The notes under the pieces: model-generated
Told to the model about the DNA's origin: nothing
Databases searched by the model: none
The model's input: only the letters and a program-made list of their open reading frames with translations
Program-made: the position numbers and the translations under genes
Shown here: positions 25,855-34,253 of the stretch, in pieces
Layout: every line of letters begins with the position of its first letter
Position numbering within the stretch: the first letter of the stretch is position 1
DNA from: Bradyrhizobium nanningense
GTDB lineage: Bacteria; Pseudomonadota; Alphaproteobacteria; Rhizobiales; Xanthobacteraceae
Direction: 5' to 3'
Length of the DNA stretch: 64,000 nt
Assembly (NCBI RefSeq): GCF_004114535.1
Contig: NZ_LBJC01000029.1
Span: 62,001-126,000 of the forward strand

Positions 25855-26626
25855 AGCCAGTTTGTCCTTCGCCGATTCGTTCGCGCCGGCGCTGCTGGAT
25901 CCGGCACGCAGCACGCCTGAGGTCGTGACCGGCCCGAACGGCAAGGCCGCCGGCCGGCGCTACGACGTCTACCGCAACAACGTCACGGTCAGCCTGATCG
26001 ACGCGCTGGCCGCGGTCTACCCGGCGGTGCAGCGCATCACCGGCGCCGAGTTCTTTCGCGCCATGGCGCGCTTCCATGTTCGCAGCAATCCACCGACCTC
26101 GCCGCTGCTGTTCCAGTATGGCCGCGAGTTTCCCGCGTTCATCGAAGCTTACGAGCATGCGCAAGATATGCCCTGGCTCGCCGACGTCGCGCGCATCGAG
26201 CGAGCCTGGCTCGACGCCTATCACGCGGGCGACGCCGCGCCGCTGCTCCCGACTCGGCTGTCGGCGATCGCGCCGGGACGGCTCGCGGACGCCGTCTTCA
26301 TCCCGCATCCGGCGATGCGGATCGTCCGCTCGCCGTTTGCCGCCGTCACGATCTTCGCCGCCAACCGCGACGACGCCCCGGTCGACCGCATCGATGCGTC
26401 CAGGCCGGAGGACGCGCTGATCACACGGCCCGAATTCGACGTCGCGGTGCGGCACCTTCCGGCCGGCGGCGCCGTCTTTGCCGCCTGCCTCGCATCCGGT
26501 CAGCCGCTCGGCGAAGCTGCCGCTACGGCACTGGATGCATCGCCCGAATTCGACATCGCCGCGAACATCGCCGGCCTGATCGAAGCCGGCGCCTTCACCT
26601 CGCTTGCTTGCGGAGACGCATCATGA
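25844..26626 (+). CDS. bufC: DUF2063 partner protein of MNIO enzyme, BufC-like
   Basis: The product is 260 residues. The N-terminal region has the DUF2063 pattern RRYDVYRNNVTVSLIDALAA, YPAVQRITGAEFF and FARFHVR-like sequence, often labelled putative DNA-binding domain. In MNIO systems this protein is instead the recognition partner that presents the precursor to the enzyme. The C-terminal half has FIPHPAMRIVRSPFAAVTIF. It overlaps bufB by 11 bases and the DoxX gene by ATGA, so all are translated as a unit. Confidence 0.9.
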   Translation: MRPEASLSFADSFAPALLDPARSTPEVVTGPNGKAAGRRYDVYRNNVTVSLIDALAAVYPAVQRITGAEFFRAMARFHVRSNPPTSPLLFQYGREFPAFIEAYEHAQDMPWLADVARIERAWLDAYHAGDAAPLLPTRLSAIAPGRLADAVFIPHPAMRIVRSPFAAVTIFAANRDDAPVDRIDASRPEDALITRPEFDVAVRHLPAGGAVFAACLASGQPLGEAAATALDASPEFDIAANIAGLIEAGAFTSLACGDAS

Positions 26627-27132
26627 TCACGGACCAACGCATGGCGTCGGGCGGCGGACTGCCGTCGCTCTGGCTGCTCGTCGTCAAGGTCAATCAACTT
26701 GTGCAGACGATCGCCACCCCCTCGCTGGTCCAACTCGTGGTGCGCCTCGCGCTGGCGGTGCCGTTCTGGCGCTCGGGCATGCTCAAATGGGGCGGCTTCC
26801 TCAGGCTCAACGACACCGCCGTGACGCTGTTCAGCGACGAGTTCATGCTGCATCTGCCGGGCGGGCCCTATCACTTTCCAGCCCCGACATTGATGGCATT
26901 CCTGTCGGGCTCCGGCGAGATCATGTTTCCGATCCTGCTCGTGCTCGGGCTCGGTACACGATTCGCAGGGCTTGGACTCTTGTTCATGACCGTCATCGTC
27001 GAGCTCACGGTGCCCGACGGCTGGCCGATCCACCTCACCTGGGCGGCGATGGCGCTCGGCATCATGGCTTACGGGCCGGGAAACATCTCGCTCGACCACC
27101 TGCTCTGTCGCGCCCGATCGCACGCGCGGTAG
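26623..27132 (+). CDS. DoxX-family membrane protein of the bufferin operon
   Basis: The product is 169 residues with four hydrophobic segments and the DoxX-type motifs VRLALAVPFWRSGMLKW and GSGEIMFPILLVLGLGTRFA. DoxX proteins are inner-membrane proteins of poorly defined, probably redox-linked function. The same family closes the equivalent Caulobacter operon (gigD). The ATG at 26623 overlaps the bufC stop as ATGA. A role in maturation or redox supply for the bufferin pathway is inference from conserved neighbourhood. Confidence 0.88.
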   Translation: MITDQRMASGGGLPSLWLLVVKVNQLVQTIATPSLVQLVVRLALAVPFWRSGMLKWGGFLRLNDTAVTLFSDEFMLHLPGGPYHFPAPTLMAFLSGSGEIMFPILLVLGLGTRFAGLGLLFMTVIVELTVPDGWPIHLTWAAMALGIMAYGPGNISLDHLLCRARSHAR

Positions 27133-27162
27133 TTACCCGATTTGTATCTCCACGAGCACTCC

Positions 27163-27272
27163 GTCATCCTGAGGTGCGCGCCCTTGCGCGCCTCGAAGGA
27201 TGGGCCGCGGGCGCCTGTAGCCCATCCTTCGAGGCTCACTTGCGATGCGAGTGCATCGCAGGTGAGCACGCG
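27163..27272. repeat. Palindromic intergenic repeat (type B)
   Basis: The core is a perfect 15-bp inverted repeat (CCTCGAAGGATGGGC at 27191-27205 and its complement at 27220-27234) with a 14-base loop. It lies between the convergent DoxX and SDR genes, so it may end transcripts from both sides. Related elements are at about 30573-30690 and 51580-51737. Confidence 0.75.
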
Positions 27273-27285
27273 CGGATGGAGCGCT

Positions 27286-28131
27286 TTACATCCCGCTCAA
27301 CCCGCTATCCACCGCGAGCGTTTGCGCCGTGACGTAGACGCTTTCGTCCGACAGGAAGAACAGCACCGCGTAGGCGATCTCCCATGCCGTGGCCTGGCGG
27401 CCGAACGGAATGTGGCCCTTGCCGCGATTGGGGCGGCCGGCGCCGGCTTCGCGGCCGTTCGGGGTGTCGACGAGGCCGGGATAGACGAGATTGGCGCGAA
27501 TGCCGCGGCGCGACCCGAGATGGGCGATGTTGCGCATCAGGCCGCCGAGCGCGGCTTTCGACGAATCGTACACCGCCATTTGCGAGCCGGCCTTCAGCGC
27601 GGCGATCGACGAGATGAAGACGATGGCGCCGCCATCGTCGAATTTCGGCAGCGCGGCGCGGCAGCACAGCATGGGGCCGCGGACGTTGACGTCGTAGATC
27701 CTGTTCCACTCTTCCGGGCTGACGGCATCGAGCCCGGTCTTGCCGAAGGTGCCGATGTTCAGCACCATGCCGTCGAGGCCGCCCATGGTGCGATGCGCAT
27801 CCTCGATCATGCGGATAACATCGGCTTCGCTGGTGACGTCGGCGGCAATGGCGAAGGCCTCGCCGCCCTCGTCGGTGATGCGCTTGACGGTCTGCTGAGC
27901 AGAAGCGAAGTTGAGATCGGCGACCGCGACCTTCGCGCCCTCGCGTGCGCACAGAACGGTCATGGCGCGGCCATTGCCGATCGGATCGGTGGCGGCGTCA
28001 AACACGCGCTGGCCGCCGCCGACAATCAGGATGCGACGACCTTTCAGCCGCTCCCTGCCCGGCGCCTCACCCAGAGATTCCGCGCTCGGCGGACGGATAT
28101 AGCGCTCCGGTTTGCGCTCGGTTTCCGTCAT
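27286..28131 (-). CDS. SDR-family oxidoreductase
   Basis: The product is 281 residues of the short-chain dehydrogenase family. The cofactor loop reads VGGGQRVFDAATDPIGNG, longer than the usual TGxxxGxG. Asp and Asn-Ile-Gly segments (AADVTSEADV, LNIGTFGKTG) follow, with catalytic Ser in VFISSIAAL and YDSSK supplying Tyr and Lys. It is the third gene of a TetR/CMD/SDR operon; only one base separates it from the preceding stop. The substrate is unknown; an alcohol or hydroxyacyl intermediate of a small catabolic route is plausible. Confidence 0.88.
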   Translation of the reverse strand: MTETERKPERYIRPPSAESLGEAPGRERLKGRRILIVGGGQRVFDAATDPIGNGRAMTVLCAREGAKVAVADLNFASAQQTVKRITDEGGEAFAIAADVTSEADVIRMIEDAHRTMGGLDGMVLNIGTFGKTGLDAVSPEEWNRIYDVNVRGPMLCCRAALPKFDDGGAIVFISSIAALKAGSQMAVYDSSKAALGGLMRNIAHLGSRRGIRANLVYPGLVDTPNGREAGAGRPNRGKGHIPFGRQATAWEIAYAVLFFLSDESVYVTAQTLAVDSGLSGM

Positions 28132-28132
28132 C

Positions 28133-28693
28133 TCAGCCGCTCGACTTCTTGCCGCCCTCATAGACCGTCATGCCGGCGGCGGGATCGAGATCGGTCTCGG
28201 TCGCCTCGGTCACGCGCGCCATCATCATGTAGAAACCGAGCGCGACGATAGACTCCACGATCTCCTGGTCGCTGAAGTATTTTCGCGCGGCAGCAAAGAT
28301 GGCCTCGGGCACACGGACGTTCTCGACGACTTCACGCCCGAACCTCAGCAAGGCGCGCTCCGACTCATTCAGCGCGGCAGCATCGTAGTCACCGCGCTCG
28401 ACCGCATCGACCTGGGCCTGCGTGCAGCCGACGCCGAGCGCGATCGGCACGTGCTGGCGCCACTCATAGGCGCCGCCCTCGAGTTGGGCCGCCTGGAGGA
28501 TCAGCAGCTCGCGGTTGACGGCGGAGAGCTTCTGCTTGTGCAGGATCGAATTGCCGAGCCGCATCGCCGGAATCATGTTGGCCTCGGCATGGGCCATCAT
28601 GCGGAAGATGTTGAGCTTGACTGGCATGCGGTCGAACGAGGCGCGGATGTCGCCGCTCGTCGTCTCCGGATCAATCAGAGGCAGCCTTGCCAC
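28133..28693 (-). CDS. Carboxymuconolactone decarboxylase-like (AhpD-fold) protein
   Basis: The product is 186 residues with the CMD/AhpD helical fold signature LSAVNRELLILQAAQLEGGAYEWRQH. The CxxC pair of true AhpD is absent and the Glu/His pattern of the CMD subgroup is kept (YEWRQHVPIALGVG). I chose GTG at 28693 because GGGAGAGAACC precedes it directly; an open frame extends to 28744. The start overlaps the end of the TetR gene by 23 bases. Members act as lactone decarboxylases or peroxide/disulfide-related proteins; the exact reaction here is unknown. Confidence 0.85.
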   Translation of the reverse strand: MARLPLIDPETTSGDIRASFDRMPVKLNIFRMMAHAEANMIPAMRLGNSILHKQKLSAVNRELLILQAAQLEGGAYEWRQHVPIALGVGCTQAQVDAVERGDYDAAALNESERALLRFGREVVENVRVPEAIFAAARKYFSDQEIVESIVALGFYMMMARVTEATETDLDPAAGMTVYEGGKKSSG

Positions 28694-29366
28694 GGTTCTC
28701 TCCCTTTGGCTTTCGTTTCTTGGTGTCGGCGCCCCCTGCCGCAATCAGCGACAGGAAGAAGGGGAGATAGCGGTCGATCGCCTCGAGCACCTTGGCTCGG
28801 GGAGACGGCACCGCGCCCATCACGTAATGCTCGAGGCGGATGTAGATCAGGCCAGCGGCGAACAGCCGCGCGGTCTCGCGCGAATCCGGCGTCGAGATCA
28901 GGCCGGCGAGCGCGAAGCCGCGGAAATAATCCGTCATCAGGCTCTGCTCGCGCGCGTAAAAATGGTCGGCGAATTTGGCGCGGATGCCCGGGACGCGGTT
29001 GCGCTCGGCGGTGATGACTTTCTGAAACTGGTGTTCGCGCGGGTCGGACCATTGCTCGACGAGGTCCAAGGCAAACTGCCGGCAGAACGCGGCGGGCTGG
29101 CGCGCGAGCTGCTTGTAGCGCGGCTCCTCCAGCCGGCTCGCCGAACTCGCGGGACCGTGCTCGGCCACGATCGCCTCCAGGATCGCGGCCTTGCCGCTGA
29201 AGTGGTTGTAGAGGCTGCTCTCGCGAATGCCGACGCGGCGCGCCAGCTCGCGCATCGAGGCGCCGCCATAGCCGCTCTGCGCGAACAGGTCGAGCGCTTC
29301 GATGAGGATGCGCTCGCGCGTCGTGGGCGCGGCTGCTTCCGCAGCGGTGGGGGTATGGACAGCCAT
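28671..29366 (-). CDS. TetR-family transcriptional regulator
   Basis: The product is 231 residues. The HTH reads GASMRELARRVGIRESSLYNHF, with TTRERILIEALDLFAQSGYG before it. The C-terminal domain resembles TetR_C types with DPREHQFQKVITAERNR and LFAAGLIYIRLEHYV. The ATG at 29366 is the first start downstream of two palindromes (29375-29400 and 29407-29422), so autoregulation is likely. The gene leads an operon with a CMD-like protein and an SDR. Across the operators lies a tricarboxylate-type binding protein gene, which may share control. Confidence 0.9.
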   Translation of the reverse strand: MAVHTPTAAEAAAPTTRERILIEALDLFAQSGYGGASMRELARRVGIRESSLYNHFSGKAAILEAIVAEHGPASSASRLEEPRYKQLARQPAAFCRQFALDLVEQWSDPREHQFQKVITAERNRVPGIRAKFADHFYAREQSLMTDYFRGFALAGLISTPDSRETARLFAAGLIYIRLEHYVMGAVPSPRAKVLEAIDRYLPFFLSLIAAGGADTKKRKPKGENRGKAASD

Positions 29367-29374
29367 GATGGCTT

Positions 29375-29400
29375 GACTAACGAACGACCGTTCGCTAGTC
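29375..29400. promoter_or_regulatory. TetR operator candidate 1
   Basis: This is a 26-base near-perfect palindrome with outer arms GACTA/TAGTC and inner CGAACG/CGTTCG around an AC centre; one symmetric pair is mismatched. It is 9 bases upstream of the TetR start and shares the CGAACG-NN-CGTTCG core with the next site. Confidence 0.8.
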
Positions 29401-29406
29401 AAGCGT

Positions 29407-29422
29407 ACGAACGATCGTTCGT
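29407..29422. promoter_or_regulatory. TetR operator candidate 2
   Basis: ACGAACGATCGTTCGT is a perfect 16-bp palindrome, and its centre is 27 bases from the centre of the first palindrome. Two like-sequence sites in one divergent intergenic region suggest cooperative binding of two TetR dimers. Confidence 0.82.
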
Positions 29423-29531
29423 TTTTCATATCATATGCGACGATCCGCGACCGCGACGCGGCAACAGCTCTGCATGCGCGGGGCATTTCAACTCCGTTCG
29501 ATAAGCGGAGAAGCAATTGGGAGACAACGCC

Positions 29532-30539
29532 ATGGCACGCCTCGCCCGCTTTTTGCCCGCGCGGCAAACCATTATAACGCTTCGCCTCGTCACATCGTCG
29601 CTGCTGATCCTGTCTGCGGCCGTGCCCGCACAGGCCGAGGATCCCGCCGCCTACCCCGCCCACAAGATCCGGATGCTGCTGCCCTATGCGGCCGGCGGCG
29701 GCGGTGACGTGGTCGGCCGGCTGCTTGCGGACAGGATGGGCAAGACGCTCGGACAGAGCATCTATATCGAGAACCACACGGGTGCGGCCGGCACGCTCGG
29801 CACGCAGATGGTCGCGACGTCGCCAAACGACGGCTACACCATCACCGTCGGCGGAATGACCACGCATGTGCTGGCCCCCGCCATCTATCCAAAGCTGCCC
29901 TACGATCCGATCAAGGATTTCACGACGATCGGCCGCGTCGGCACCTCCTCGATCATGCTGGTCGCGACCAGGAATTTCGCCGCCAATGACATCAACGGCC
30001 TGGTCGCGCTCGCCAAGAAGGGTGAGCCGGTCCAGTACGGCAGCTGGGGCGTCGGCTCGACCGGGCAGTTCTGTGCCGAAATCCTGATGCAGCAGACCGG
30101 CATCAAGATGGATCACGTGCCGTTCAACGGCATCGCAAAATTAGCCGGCGACCTGCTCGGCGGCCACATCTCGCTGGCGACGCTCGACGTCGCGACCGCG
30201 ACGCCGCTGGTGAAGGACGGCTCGATCAAGGCGCTGGCCGCCTGCGGCGAGCGCTCGCCGAGCCTGCCTGACGTCGCCAGCTACAAGGAGCAGGGCGTGC
30301 CGTTCGACCGCAACCTGTCCTGGGCGATGTATGCGCCGGCAGGCCTTGCCGAGCCGATCGCGAAGAGACTGTCGGCGGCGCTGAAGGAGGCGCTTGGCGA
30401 TGATCAGGTGAAGCAGAAGCTGCTGGCGCTCGGCATCACGCCGCAATTCGTGCCCGGCGAGGAGCAGCGCGACATCAACGCCCGCGACATTGCGGCCTGG
30501 CAGCAGGTTGCAAAGGACGCCGGCATCGAGATCAAGTGA
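29532..30539 (+). CDS. Tripartite tricarboxylate transporter substrate-binding protein (TctC/BugT type)
   Basis: The product is 335 residues with a signal peptide ending near VPAQAED. The mature part has the Bug/TctC hallmarks KIRMLLPYAAGGGGDVVGRL, VENHTGAAGTLGTQMVA-like sequence, and YGSWGVGSTGQFCAEILMQQTG. Such proteins bind carboxylates in the periplasm. No TctA/TctB membrane genes are nearby, so this is an orphan receptor like many Bug proteins. The ATG at 29532 has GGGAGACAACGCC upstream. It is divergent from the TetR operon over two palindromes and may be induced with it. Confidence 0.9.
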   Translation: MARLARFLPARQTIITLRLVTSSLLILSAAVPAQAEDPAAYPAHKIRMLLPYAAGGGGDVVGRLLADRMGKTLGQSIYIENHTGAAGTLGTQMVATSPNDGYTITVGGMTTHVLAPAIYPKLPYDPIKDFTTIGRVGTSSIMLVATRNFAANDINGLVALAKKGEPVQYGSWGVGSTGQFCAEILMQQTGIKMDHVPFNGIAKLAGDLLGGHISLATLDVATATPLVKDGSIKALAACGERSPSLPDVASYKEQGVPFDRNLSWAMYAPAGLAEPIAKRLSAALKEALGDDQVKQKLLALGITPQFVPGEEQRDINARDIAAWQQVAKDAGIEIK

Positions 30540-30572
30540 GCAGGAGTAACGTGGCGGGCCGCTTGCGTGTGG

Positions 30573-30690
30573 CGATCCTTCGAGACGCCCGCCTGCGGCG
30601 GGCCCTCAGGATGAGGTCCCATCATGTGGCGAGATATCAGACCCTCATGGTGAGGAGCCCGCCAAAGCGGGCGTCTCGAACCATGCAGGC
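30573..30690. repeat. Palindromic intergenic repeat (type B)
   Basis: TTCGAGACGCCCGC at 30579-30592 is exactly complementary to 30667-30680 (14-bp arms, loop of 74 bases with a further GCCCGCCTGCGGCGGGC-like hairpin). It lies between two genes on the same strand and is related in sequence to the element at 27163-27272. Confidence 0.7.
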
Positions 30691-30766
30691 TATGCTCGTC
30701 CCACGGCCTCGCGCTGTCCTGCGTGATAGTGATGCGGTAGTTTGAGTTGAAACAAGGAGCGCGGGC

Positions 30767-31306
30767 ATGAGCCGCATCTTCGGCGCGGTGCGCCAGAACG
30801 GGTATGTGGTGCGGGACATCCACGCTGCGATGAAGCACTGGATCGAGGTGATGGGCGTCGGCCCCTGGTACTACATGGACCGCGTCAAGACCGACTGGTT
30901 TCGCCACCGCGGCCAGGACTCTGCGGTCGAGATGAGTATTGCGCTGGCCAATTCCGGCGATCTCCAGATCGAGTTGATCCAGCAGCGCAACGACGCGCCT
31001 TCGCTGTACAAGGAATTTCTCGACGCCGGACACGAAGGCCTGCAGCACATGTCCTACTGGAGCCACGACTACCAGGCGCTCTACGACAAGGCGATCGGGC
31101 TCGGCTACAGGATCGGCCATGAGGGCCAGATCGGCGGCGACCGCGGGCGCTTTGCCTATTTCGACACCCAGGCCCATCCGGGCACGGTGATCGAGATTTC
31201 GGACATCAGCGGCACCAAGGGGCCGTTCTTCGAGCGTGTCCGGCAGGCGGCCTTGAGCTGGGACGGCACGCGGCCGATCCGCGAGGTCGGCGGCGGGAGG
31301 TCGTAG
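30767..31306 (+). CDS. VOC-family (glyoxalase-like) protein
   Basis: The product is 179 residues with a vicinal-oxygen-chelate fold. It opens IFGAVRQNGYVVRDIHAAMKHW (first beta-alpha-beta unit with the usual early metal-ligand region) and contains QIELIQQRND and HPGTVIEISDIS with the late Glu ligand. It resembles the methylmalonyl-CoA epimerase-like Glyoxalase_4 group found in sterol and aromatic catabolic clusters. AAGGAGCGCGGGC precedes the ATG. It follows the Bug-type binding protein and may belong to the same route, though a repeat element separates them. Confidence 0.85.
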   Translation: MSRIFGAVRQNGYVVRDIHAAMKHWIEVMGVGPWYYMDRVKTDWFRHRGQDSAVEMSIALANSGDLQIELIQQRNDAPSLYKEFLDAGHEGLQHMSYWSHDYQALYDKAIGLGYRIGHEGQIGGDRGRFAYFDTQAHPGTVIEISDISGTKGPFFERVRQAALSWDGTRPIREVGGGRS

Positions 31307-31398
31307 GATCGATCGCCGGTGGATTTCGCGGCGTTGCTGGCTCGCGCGGGGAGCCATGCTAACATGCACTTCGCATTCGAACCCTCAGCGAGGCAAGC

Positions 31399-32211
31399 AT
31401 GTCCGACACTGACAAGGTTTTCGCCGGCTCGATTCCGAAAATCTATGACGAGTATCTCGTCCCTCTGATTTTCTCCGTCTATGCGGAGGACATCGCAAGA
31501 CGCGTCGCCGCCCGCTCGCCTTCCGTGCTGCTCGAGATCGCCGCGGGTACCGGCGCAGTGACGCGCGCCGTGGCAGCAGTGCTGCCACCCGGCATCCGTT
31601 ACGTTGCGACCGACCTCAACGAACCCATGCTTGCGGTCGCCGCACAGCGTCAGGCGGATGACGATCGCATCACCTGGCGCCAGGCGGACGGAATGGCCCT
31701 GCCCTTCGGCGACGCCGAGTTCGACGCGGTCTGCTGCCAGTTCGGCGCGATGTTCTTTCCGGACCGCATCAAGGCGTACGGAGAGGTCAAGCGCGTCTTG
31801 AAACCGGACGGCACGTTCGTGTTCAACGTCTGGGACCGCATCGACGACAATGTGCTCACGCACGAGGCGACCGACGCGCTCGGCAAACTGTTTCCCGACG
31901 ACCCGCCGCGCTTCATGGCCCGCACGCCGCACGGCTATTACGACAAGGCCCTCATCAGAACCGACCTCGAACGTGCCGGCTTCCGCGACATCTCGATCGA
32001 GACGCGATCTGAAATCAGCCGCGCGCCGTCGCCCGAATACGTCGCACTCGCGCTCTGCCAGGGCACGCCGCTGCGTAGCGAGATCGAGGCAAGGGATGCC
32101 AGCAAGCTTCAGGCCGCGACTGACATCGTCGCTAAGACGATCCGCACGCGCCACGGCTCCGGACCGGTGGAAGGCAAGATTCAGGCTGTGGTGATCGAAG
32201 CGCGGCCCTAG
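31399..32211 (+). CDS. SAM-dependent class I methyltransferase
   Basis: The product is 270 residues. Motif I reads VLLEIAAGTGAVTRAVAA, with Asp/Asn of motif II in YVATDLNEPMLAVA, motif III in ADGMALPFGDAEFDAVCCQF and VKRVLKPDGTFVFNVW later. This is the Methyltransf_11 pattern (Asp replaced by Glu in motif I). The substrate is not indicated. The ATG at 31399 has CAGCGAGGCAAGC upstream. It is convergent with the L,D-transpeptidase gene across a repeat element. Confidence 0.88.
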   Translation: MSDTDKVFAGSIPKIYDEYLVPLIFSVYAEDIARRVAARSPSVLLEIAAGTGAVTRAVAAVLPPGIRYVATDLNEPMLAVAAQRQADDDRITWRQADGMALPFGDAEFDAVCCQFGAMFFPDRIKAYGEVKRVLKPDGTFVFNVWDRIDDNVLTHEATDALGKLFPDDPPRFMARTPHGYYDKALIRTDLERAGFRDISIETRSEISRAPSPEYVALALCQGTPLRSEIEARDASKLQAATDIVAKTIRTRHGSGPVEGKIQAVVIEARP

Positions 32212-32247
32212 TTGCCAAGCATGATGGGACGAGGGACGGAGGTACAC

Positions 32248-32391
32248 TCCCTCTTCCGCTTGGGGGAGAGGGCTGGGGAGAGGGTGTATCCTCAATGGGA
32301 CAATCCCCAAGAGGAGAAAGCCCTCTCCCGGCACGCGGGACGATGCTTCGCATCACACGGGACGCGCCGACCCCTCCCGCAAGCGGGAGAG
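32248..32391. repeat. Palindromic intergenic repeat (type A)
   Basis: This contains CTCCCGCAAGCGGGAG near 32372-32391 and a CCCCAAGAGG core that is the complement of the corresponding part of the element at 11795-11915, so it is the same family in the opposite orientation. It lies between convergent genes. Confidence 0.7.
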
Positions 32392-32455
32392 ATGAACGAG
32401 CCTGCGCCAATCGATTCGACCTAAAGCCAGTCCGCTTTAGGCCGCGCCCCGCGTG

Positions 32456-34015
32456 CTACCACCAGCTTCGCTGCATCGGCTGCGTCGACTGATAATATTG
32501 ATATTGGCCGCGCTGCCGGCGCGGATTGGCCGGCTGTACGTACGGATCGCGCTGCTGGAAGAAGAAGCCGAAACCGTTGCCGCCATTGTCCCAGCCGTCA
32601 TCGCTGGCGATCATGGCAGGCGCGGTCGGCTTGCGGGTGATGAAGCCGCCCTGCGGCTGGTCGCTCAACACCGCGACGAATTCGGTGCGATAGTTGGTCT
32701 CGCTGCTCAGCGGCTCGTCCGAGATGATGATCGAGGAGCGCGGCAATGCGGTCGGCCCGATGCGGTCCCACACGTCCTGCGGGATGGTGATGCGGTCGAG
32801 GGCATTGCGGGCCTCGTCACCGTTTTCGATCGTGACCACGCTCCAGCGCAGACCCGTGCCGGACTTCGCCATCGCCGTGAAGACGTGCGTGCCGAGCGGC
32901 TGCTCGGGATTGCGGATCGTGACGGGGACCTCGATGCTGGTATCGAACACCTCGCCGCCGCCGTCGGGCGCCGGCTTGTGGGTGTTTCGCCGCACGTAGA
33001 GCTTCTGCGTCGCACGGCTGATGTAGACCGAGACCGGTTCGCCCGCGAGCTTCGCGTCGGTCGCGGCCTTGACGGCGTCGGCCTTCCTGGCCGCGGCGGC
33101 CTTCGCGGCCTCCTTGGTAGCGGCGACGGCATCGCGCTTCGGCTGCGCGGCGGTTTTGGCGGCGTCGAGCTGGGTCGCTACGTCGGCAGCCTTGGCTGCC
33201 GCCTTCTGCTTCAGCTCCTCGGCCTTGGCGCGGGCCTGATCGGTCTTGGCGTTCGCGAGCGTCTTGTCGGCGAAGGCGAGTTCGGCGTCTGCACGGGCCT
33301 TCTGCTGTTCGAGCTTGCGCAGCGCGGCAGGGAGCGAGGCAGCCTCCTTCGCGGCCGCGGAAGCAGCCTTCTTGGCCTCGTCGGCGACCCGAATGGCCTC
33401 GTCGGCCTCGGCAGAGAGCTTGTCGGCACGGCTCGGCACGGCGGCGATGGCCTCCGGCTTCGGCACGAACAGCGAAGGGTGCGAGAACTCGGTCGGGACC
33501 GAGTCATACGGCGAGATGATCACCCGCATCCCGATGTTCGTCTTGTCGAACAGATTCTCGGCAAAGCCGAAGGGCATGCGCACGCAGCCGTGCGAGGCGG
33601 CATAGCCAGGCAACGGTCCCCCATGCAGCGCGATGCCGTTCCAGGTGATGCGCTGCATGTTCGGCATCCAGGCATCATCATACATCGTCGAGTGGTGGTC
33701 CTTGTCCTTCTCGATGACAGCGAAGACGCCGGCCGGCGTCTCGCGTCCCGTGGTCCCGGTCGAGACCGGCGCGCGCAGGATCCAGCCGTCCGCGTCGTAG
33801 AAGGTAACCTGCTGGCTCTTGATCGACACGATCGCCATGATCGGCTCGCCGGCCTGCCGCGGCGCCACCGCCTCGACCGGCTGGCGGGCCTGCTTGGCCG
33901 CCCCGGCCGGGGTCAAGACGGCAAACGCGACCATCGCCGCCAGCGTCACAATTCCGGGAGGGCCCCAACGCCGCATTGCCGAGGTGGATTGCGCCGTTGT
34001 CAGTCGGTTTTTCAT
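32456..34015 (-). CDS. L,D-transpeptidase (YkuD domain) with Ala-rich coiled coil
   Basis: The product is 519 residues. A signal-like hydrophobic segment (residues 21-40) precedes the YkuD catalytic domain, which carries HGGPLPGYAASHGCVRMP with His131, His142 and nucleophile Cys144. Residues about 190-330 are rich in Ala, Lys, Glu and Asp with heptad-like spacing, a likely long coiled coil. A further C-terminal region starts at PVSVYISRATQKLYVRRNTH and ends in a Gln/Tyr-rich tail. The enzyme crosslinks peptidoglycan or attaches proteins to it in the periplasm. Confidence 0.9.
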   Translation of the reverse strand: MKNRLTTAQSTSAMRRWGPPGIVTLAAMVAFAVLTPAGAAKQARQPVEAVAPRQAGEPIMAIVSIKSQQVTFYDADGWILRAPVSTGTTGRETPAGVFAVIEKDKDHHSTMYDDAWMPNMQRITWNGIALHGGPLPGYAASHGCVRMPFGFAENLFDKTNIGMRVIISPYDSVPTEFSHPSLFVPKPEAIAAVPSRADKLSAEADEAIRVADEAKKAASAAAKEAASLPAALRKLEQQKARADAELAFADKTLANAKTDQARAKAEELKQKAAAKAADVATQLDAAKTAAQPKRDAVAATKEAAKAAAARKADAVKAATDAKLAGEPVSVYISRATQKLYVRRNTHKPAPDGGGEVFDTSIEVPVTIRNPEQPLGTHVFTAMAKSGTGLRWSVVTIENGDEARNALDRITIPQDVWDRIGPTALPRSSIIISDEPLSSETNYRTEFVAVLSDQPQGGFITRKPTAPAMIASDDGWDNGGNGFGFFFQQRDPYVQPANPRRQRGQYQYYQSTQPMQRSWW

Positions 34016-34253
34016 GCCATCCTCGGTCGAATGCCGGCCCGCTCTTGCCGATCATGTATCAGATTGCGGTCATTCAATTAAGAATTCGCAGCCGCCTTAC
34101 GTTCCGTCTGTGGCGACATTCGGCACGGCCCGGCAACAAATCCCTCATATACGATGGCCCGAGCCGGCGGAAGGTCGGTTGCAGCTGGGGCTGGTCCGAA
34201 GCTGGCGGCAGTCACTGCGGCAGGATGTCCGCTTCCGCCGGCCAGGACACCCG

